Origin: Alphaproteobacteria bacterium
GTDB taxonomy: Bacteria > Pseudomonadota > Alphaproteobacteria > UBA6615
DNA length: 9,337 nucleotides
NCBI GenBank assembly: GCA_029243445.1
Contig: JAQWSA010000141.1
Location: forward strand, 1-9,337
Direction of reading: 5' to 3'
Shown here: piece after piece, positions 4,916 to 9,337 of the stretch
Layout of the letters: each line of letters starts with the position of its first letter
How positions within the stretch are numbered: the stretch's first letter is position 1
Program-made: the position numbers and the translations under genes
The notes under the pieces: model-generated
Database searches by the model: none
What the model was told of the DNA's origin: nothing
What the model saw: only the letters and a program-made list of their open reading frames with translations

Positions 4916-6265
4916 ATGTTTTCTGCTGATATTGCTGCTGTTGTACTAATATTACTTTTGGTACTAGTGTTTTCGGGAATACACGTTGCTATAGCGCTTG
5001 GAGTAACAAGTGCGGTTGGTATTTATATGGTGACCGGTCGTGAAACAGTAGTACTGGCTCTTATACAGAACACTTTCTATGACGCCATCCGTGACTATGT
5101 TTTTGCTGTCATTCCATTATTTATGCTTATGGGTGAATTTATTGGTAGATCGGGCGCTACGGGAGATCTGTATATAGGTTTACAAAGGTCTTTTCGACGT
5201 ATCCCGGGTCGCTTAGCTTTGGCCACCCTGTTCGGGAATGCTGTATTCTCATTTGTTACTGGTGTGAGTATTGCTTCTGCGGCGACATTTACTAGAATTG
5301 CATATCCTGAAATGAAGCGTCATGGTTATAACAAAAGCTTTGCTTTAGGTTCTATAGCCGGTAGCGGTTGCTTAGGGATGCTCATTCCTCCGAGTGTACT
5401 TATGATAGTTTGGGGTATTTTGACAGAGCAATCTATTGGAAAGCTTTTTCTTGCTGGTGTTTTGCCTGGTCTAATCTTGGTATCTTTCTTTGCAGTTTAC
5501 ATATTAGGAGCGTCATTTTTAAAACCACAATTAGTAGGGGTAACTCCTGGGTCTAAGGAAGAAGCTATCGATCAAGGTGATGAAAAAGAGATTGATCCTT
5601 TATCTATGTGGACTAGTGGTTTGGGGTTATTGGGACTTATTGTTACAGTTTTGGGAGGGATTTGGGCTGGTCTGTTCACTCCTACCGAAGCGGCGGGCAT
5701 GGGAGCACTAATAGCTCTTTTATTAGGCATTATAAAGGGAATGCGATGGCCTGATATATATGCTGGTATTCTAGCTGTTGGTCGTACTGCTGCTCCTCTG
5801 CTTATATTGCTGATAGCTGCTCAACTGTATTCACGTACATTGACCATGACAGGTGTTGTGACGGCGATTCAAACCTTCTTTGCTGATGCCGGCCTGGATC
5901 CTTGGCAGGTTGTAACAATTATGGTGCTGGTATGGTTTGTACTTGGAATGATAGTCGACTCGGTTTCTATCATGCTTTTGACGGTACCAATTTTTTATCC
6001 GATTGCTACCGCAATGGGGATCGATCCTCTCGCATATGCTTTAATTGGAATTTTAGCTATTGAAGCGGGCATTCTGACACCGCCATTTGGCCTTCTGGTT
6101 TACACTGTTAAAGCATCAATACCCGCCGGACATGAGGGCGATGTGACATTAATGGATATATTTAAGGGTTCCACACCTTATTGGGTTTTGCTGCTAGCAT
6201 TAATTGTCCTGCTATATATTTTTCCAGGTATAGTTACGATACTTCCCGAGCTAGTATTTGGCTAA
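4916..6265 (+). CDS. TRAP transporter large permease subunit, DctM family
   Basis: The large membrane subunit, 449 residues, that forms the translocation path of the TRAP transporter. It is hydrophobic throughout with roughly a dozen membrane segments. Family features are clear: IPLFMLMGEFIGRSGATGDLY in the first half, the VTGVSIASAATFTRIAYPEMKRHGY stretch followed by GSGCLGMLIPPS, the GLFTPTEAAGMGAL motif near the middle, and the second-half element GILTPPFGLLVYTVKASIP. A charged loop of about 20 residues near position 210 separates the halves. The ATG is well supported by GGGGAG (4902-4907) 8 bases upstream, and the gene is surely co-transcribed with dctQ. Tandem stops TAA TAG end it, inside a hairpin. 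Confidence 0.95.
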   Translation: MFSADIAAVVLILLLVLVFSGIHVAIALGVTSAVGIYMVTGRETVVLALIQNTFYDAIRDYVFAVIPLFMLMGEFIGRSGATGDLYIGLQRSFRRIPGRLALATLFGNAVFSFVTGVSIASAATFTRIAYPEMKRHGYNKSFALGSIAGSGCLGMLIPPSVLMIVWGILTEQSIGKLFLAGVLPGLILVSFFAVYILGASFLKPQLVGVTPGSKEEAIDQGDEKEIDPLSMWTSGLGLLGLIVTVLGGIWAGLFTPTEAAGMGALIALLLGIIKGMRWPDIYAGILAVGRTAAPLLILLIAAQLYSRTLTMTGVVTAIQTFFADAGLDPWQVVTIMVLVWFVLGMIVDSVSIMLLTVPIFYPIATAMGIDPLAYALIGILAIEAGILTPPFGLLVYTVKASIPAGHEGDVTLMDIFKGSTPYWVLLLALIVLLYIFPGIVTILPELVFG

Positions 6266-6278
6266 TAGCCAAATACTA
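6252..6278 (+). terminator. Perfect 12-bp hairpin over the dctM stop codon
   Basis: TAGTATTTGGCT (6252-6263) and AGCCAAATACTA (6267-6278) are perfect reverse complements with a 3-base loop. The left arm encodes the last residues of DctM and the loop lies within the TAA/TAG stops. There is no T run after it, so it may be an mRNA 3'-end stabiliser or a weak attenuator before the MFS gene, not a classical terminator. Confidence 0.45.
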
Positions 6279-6382
6279 AAGATTCGAACATTGTGTGCTA
6301 GTAAAAACTGTTAGCCATGTGTCGTTATTATATCGAATGATTATCCTCTTATTAAATTCAATTATATTGGATTTTTGTATTA

Positions 6383-7639
6383 ATGGAAAAAAGACTATCA
6401 AAATTGAATGAATCAGACCACAGGTCTTACGCAGCTTTACGATATCCCGCTTCGCGCCATTATCTAATTGGTGCAGCCTTAGCAATGATGGCTGATAGTG
6501 TTGAGCATGTTATAAGCTACTGGATTATATTTGAAAAATTTCACTCACCTGCTTTAGCTGGCTTTGCCGTTATTTCTCATTGGGTACCTTTTCTAGTTGG
6601 TTCTATCTGGGCTGGTGCTCTAGCTGATCGTTACGACCCAAGACGAATAATTCAAATTGCAATGAGTTTGTTTATGGCGGTTTCGTTGGGTTGGGGACTA
6701 CTATTCGCTACTGATAGTTTGGAAAAATGGCATGCTGTAATTCTTCTTATTGTCCACGGGCTTGCGGGTGCATTATGGGCTCCTGCAGGCCAAGTATTAA
6801 TTCATAATGTTGTTGGTTCAAGGCAATTACAAAGTGGTATAAGATTACTTGCGACAGCGATGACCCTCGGTATGTTATTAGGGCCGGCCATAGGCGGGGC
6901 GCTGCTTTTAATTGTTGGACCAACAAAGGGTATTTTAATTAATGTTCTGATTTATCTTCCGTTTATATTATGGCTAATTAAAAACCCAAAACCTTCAAAT
7001 AAACACGGGAAAAGACCTCCTCCGGCAATGACGAGTTTGCATGATTTAATTGAGGCTGTTCGTCAAATATCAGGTATTCCAATTGTCTTCACTATGTCTG
7101 TTCTTGCTGGCCTTGCTGCTACAATTGTTGGTAATGCCCATCAACCTCAAATGCCAGAGTTTGCGAGTGACCTCGGCTATGGTGGGCAAGGTCTCTATTA
7201 TAGTCTTCTCCTAGCTGCCAATGCTGCGGGGGCGCTTACTGCTGGTGTAGTTTTAGAGTCACGAAATATGTTAATTGCAAAAACACGTACATCTTTTATT
7301 CTTGGCATTATGTGGGCTGCGGCTATTTTAGGTTTTTCTCTCTCTACAAATTATATTTTAGCAATTATATTGTTGGTTTGTGCAGGCTTCTTTGATCTAT
7401 CATTTAATTCTATGACGCGAACATTAGCCCAATTACATGCCCCCCCTGAGATAAGAGGTCGTGCTATCGGATTGTTTAATGTAGGAAGTTTGGGTGGTAG
7501 AACATTTAGTGGATTTACAGTCGGTTTTGGGGGTGGATTAATAGGAATTCATTTTTCACTAGCGTTGAGCGCTACACTATTAATTGCGTGCATGGGCGTT
7601 TTGTTTTTTTGGGCGATTAAACGCGGTATTATTGATTAA
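6383..7639 (+). CDS. MFS transporter, EntS/MFS_3-like
   Basis: A 418-residue major facilitator protein with about 12 membrane segments. The family signature in the loop between segments 2 and 3 is clear: GALADRYDPRR (78-88). The overall style, including AGFAVISHWVPFLVGSIWAGALADR and APPEIRGRAIGLFN in the second half, resembles the MFS_3 group that includes the enterobactin exporter EntS, so efflux of a small molecule is more likely than uptake; the substrate is unknown. A hydrophilic central loop near residues 200-220 separates the two halves. Nothing clear serves as a ribosome-binding site before the ATG at 6383, but no better start is available in frame. It lies 117 bases after dctM, beyond the hairpin, and 195 bases before the LLM oxidoreductase gene, in the same direction. 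Confidence 0.9.
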   Translation: MEKRLSKLNESDHRSYAALRYPASRHYLIGAALAMMADSVEHVISYWIIFEKFHSPALAGFAVISHWVPFLVGSIWAGALADRYDPRRIIQIAMSLFMAVSLGWGLLFATDSLEKWHAVILLIVHGLAGALWAPAGQVLIHNVVGSRQLQSGIRLLATAMTLGMLLGPAIGGALLLIVGPTKGILINVLIYLPFILWLIKNPKPSNKHGKRPPPAMTSLHDLIEAVRQISGIPIVFTMSVLAGLAATIVGNAHQPQMPEFASDLGYGGQGLYYSLLLAANAAGALTAGVVLESRNMLIAKTRTSFILGIMWAAAILGFSLSTNYILAIILLVCAGFFDLSFNSMTRTLAQLHAPPEIRGRAIGLFNVGSLGGRTFSGFTVGFGGGLIGIHFSLALSATLLIACMGVLFFWAIKRGIID

Positions 7640-7834
7640 TTTATGATGATGATAAATATCTTAGTTATGGTTGGATTTTAGCCAAGGCTGTAGCCTTATA
7701 AAAAAATAATTAATCAGTAGATTTATATATATAATCCTGCATATAGCGGTTATAGATAATTAATTATTTTAGTAACTTATTTCATTTGTTAGAATATAAT
7801 TTACTTATAATTTAAATTCCGAGGAAGTGAAGTC

Positions 7835-9070
7835 ATGGGATCACCAAAGGTTATAGTGCAGCTTTATCCTGTATTTCCAGCTAAGGATGAGCAAGAAAGA
7901 AAAGAAAAACGGCCTCTAGGGCGTGATTCGGAATTATATAATAAAATTATTCATGAGTGGACTGATATAATTAAAGCAGCTGATGAGATGGGTGTTTGGG
8001 GCATGTCTACTATTGAACATCATCTTCATTCTGAGGGCTACGAAGTTGGTCCTAATCCAGGGGTGCTTAATGCTCATTGGGCCGCCTACACTAAAAATAT
8101 TAGGGTAGGAGCTTTTGGCTATGTTATGGCAACTCATGACCCCATACGTGTAGCTGAAGAAACTGCTATGATAGATCATTTGACCAATGGAAAATATTTT
8201 GTTGGTTTTGCACGTGGCTATCAATCACGGTGGACAAACATTCTGGGTCAAGGCAGTGATGCCGTGGCCACAGTATCTGATGGTAGTGCAAATGATTCAA
8301 AGAATAGAGAAATCTTTGAAGAGCGTGTTCAGATGGTACTTGATTGTTGGACAAAGGATTCGGTTAGACTGGATGGCAAATATTATCAAGCTCCTTACCC
8401 TTTGGAACCAGGTATTAAGGGTTACGAAGGGCATCAGATAGCGGGCGAAGCAGGCGCTGATGGTGAAGTTGATGAAGATGGTGTTTTGCGCCGTATCTCT
8501 GTTGTACCTAAACCCTATCAAAATCCTTACCCACCCTGTTTTTGTGCGGTTGCGAGAAGTCGTGCAACCATCGAATTTGCTGCTAAACATGGCTTTAGTC
8601 CTAGTTATTTTAACCCAACTGATAGTGTAGTTGAATTAGCTAAGGTTTACGTAGAGGAATCACTGAAACATGGGCGAAATGTTCAGTATGGCCAGAAGCA
8701 AAACATAGTTCGTCATACGCGAATTGCAAAATCTGCCGAGGACTTTGACATTAGGTTAAAAAAATATGATCTAGATATATTTAAAAATTTTTATAGTGTA
8801 TTTGCTAATCATAATGTGGATGCAGTAAATAATGATTCAGAAAAAGCTTTTAAATTAATGAAAGAATCCAAATTCTTTCTTGGTGGTACAATAGATGATG
8901 CAATTGCTGATTGGCAGCAAATATATTCACGTATTCCCTGCGAATACATAACGCTTATTTGGCATTGGGCTCAGCAACCCAAAGATGAATTATTAGAGGA
9001 AATTCAGCTGTTCATGGAAAAAGTTATTCCAGAATTAGAAACACCAGAATATTCGATTGCTGCGGAGTAA
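7835..9070 (+). CDS. LLM-class (luciferase-like) flavin-dependent oxidoreductase
   Basis: A 411-residue bacterial luciferase-like monooxygenase. Such enzymes use reduced FMN supplied by a separate reductase, or F420 in some branches, to oxidise an organic substrate with O2. Family motifs are STIEHHLHSEGY (58-69, with the typical E-H-H), ATHDPIRVAEETAMIDHLTNGK around residues 99-120, and GFARGYQSRW next. An acidic Gly-rich segment around residues 190-215 precedes RRISVVPKPYQNPYPP, a feature of a long LLM subgroup. No reductase gene is seen here. The start is well supported by GAGGAAG (7821-7827) 7 bases before the ATG. A cupin gene follows after 57 bases and is probably in the same transcript. 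The substrate cannot be deduced; a catabolic role with the neighbouring transporters is a guess from context. Confidence 0.92.
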   Translation: MGSPKVIVQLYPVFPAKDEQERKEKRPLGRDSELYNKIIHEWTDIIKAADEMGVWGMSTIEHHLHSEGYEVGPNPGVLNAHWAAYTKNIRVGAFGYVMATHDPIRVAEETAMIDHLTNGKYFVGFARGYQSRWTNILGQGSDAVATVSDGSANDSKNREIFEERVQMVLDCWTKDSVRLDGKYYQAPYPLEPGIKGYEGHQIAGEAGADGEVDEDGVLRRISVVPKPYQNPYPPCFCAVARSRATIEFAAKHGFSPSYFNPTDSVVELAKVYVEESLKHGRNVQYGQKQNIVRHTRIAKSAEDFDIRLKKYDLDIFKNFYSVFANHNVDAVNNDSEKAFKLMKESKFFLGGTIDDAIADWQQIYSRIPCEYITLIWHWAQQPKDELLEEIQLFMEKVIPELETPEYSIAAE

Positions 9071-9127
9071 ATTTTTTACTTATTTTTATTTTTTCTAATC
9101 TAGGCTTACTCTAAAGATTTAAACCAT

Positions 9128-9337
9128 ATGTCTAAAAAACCTGATTTTAATGGAAGTAATGTTTTAGCAGTTAACCAAAGTAACTTAGAAGTTCTTCTGG
9201 ATAATGCAAGCACACGTATTACTTATCATCATATCAAACCAGGTCAAGAAACAGGGTGGCATCGACATGATAGAAATTATGTCGCATATCATCTGAAGTC
9301 CGGAGAGCTAATTCACCAGGGTTCAAACGGATCGAAT
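9128..9337 (+). CDS. Small cupin-domain protein, N-terminal part, runs off right edge
   Basis: An open frame of 70 codons from ATG 9128 to the right edge, 57 bases after the LLM oxidoreductase. The first half of a cupin barrel is visible: YHHIKPGQETGWHRHDRNYV (33-52), with the metal-binding pair H45-x-H47, then a strand and the turn KSGEL. The glutamate that usually follows in cupin motif 1 is not present at the expected place (Y51/V52). Cupins of this kind may bind a metal and serve as small-molecule dioxygenases, isomerases or binding domains; this one is too incomplete to choose. Only a weak purine stretch (TAAAG) lies upstream as ribosome-binding site. Same strand and close spacing suggest an operon with the oxidoreductase. 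Confidence 0.75.
   Translation, partial: MSKKPDFNGSNVLAVNQSNLEVLLDNASTRITYHHIKPGQETGWHRHDRNYVAYHLKSGELIHQGSNGSN

Noticed and set aside
6276..6485. Minus-strand open frame of 69 codons over the start of the MFS gene
   Set aside because: No ribosome-binding site or recognisable domain; it overlaps the MFS coding region antisense.
7684..7697. Small hairpin AAGGCT-GT-AGCCTT as terminator of the MFS gene
   Set aside because: The loop is only 2 bases and the following tract on the plus strand is A-rich, not T-rich; on the minus strand no gene ends there.
7756..7767. Palindrome ATAATTAATTAT before the LLM gene, with a partial copy near 7707
   Set aside because: Such A/T-only palindromes are expected by chance in this very AT-rich spacer.
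7934..8590. Several antisense and out-of-frame open frames inside the LLM oxidoreductase gene
   Set aside because: They show no domain, signal or ribosome-binding site and are shadows of a well-supported gene.

Overview
This window looks like a piece of an AT-rich alphaproteobacterial chromosome, possibly from a marine or other free-living lineage. The placement rests on an NDUFS6-like CHCC zinc-finger protein, a three-gene TRAP transporter and the overall style of the genes. It is an inference; no phylogenetic marker is present.

Left part (1-2263), household-type genes: a GNAT acetyltransferase runs off the left edge on the minus strand and appears frameshifted at an A8 tract near its start. 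It lies 16 bases downstream of a 60-residue CHCC zinc-finger gene. Diverging from these is an ABC transporter ATPase with no permease beside it. It converges on msrB (methionine-R-sulfoxide reductase) with only 3 bases between the two stop codons. A tRNA-Arg(CCG) gene follows on the plus strand.

Middle part (2264-6278), transport: a small secreted protein of unknown function (minus) is separated by a strong terminator from a TRAP substrate-binding protein gene (dctP-like, minus, TTG start). A 344-base regulatory interval divides it from the divergent TRAP permease pair dctQ and dctM (plus). The interval holds a good sigma70-like promoter for dctQM and an imperfect 10-bp inverted repeat that could be a shared operator. 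A 12-bp perfect hairpin covers the dctM stop codon.

Right part (6279-9337), plus strand: an MFS transporter of the EntS/MFS_3 type, a luciferase-like (LLM) flavin-dependent oxidoreductase, and the first 70 codons of a small cupin protein.

Taken together, the middle and right parts could form an uptake, oxidation and export/processing module: TRAP importer, LLM monooxygenase, cupin and MFS exporter. Its substrate cannot be read from the sequence. The binding protein has a serine where many TRAP binding proteins carry the carboxylate-binding arginine, so the ligand may not be a typical C4-dicarboxylate. No CRISPR array, insertion sequence, integrase, phage gene or defence system was seen.
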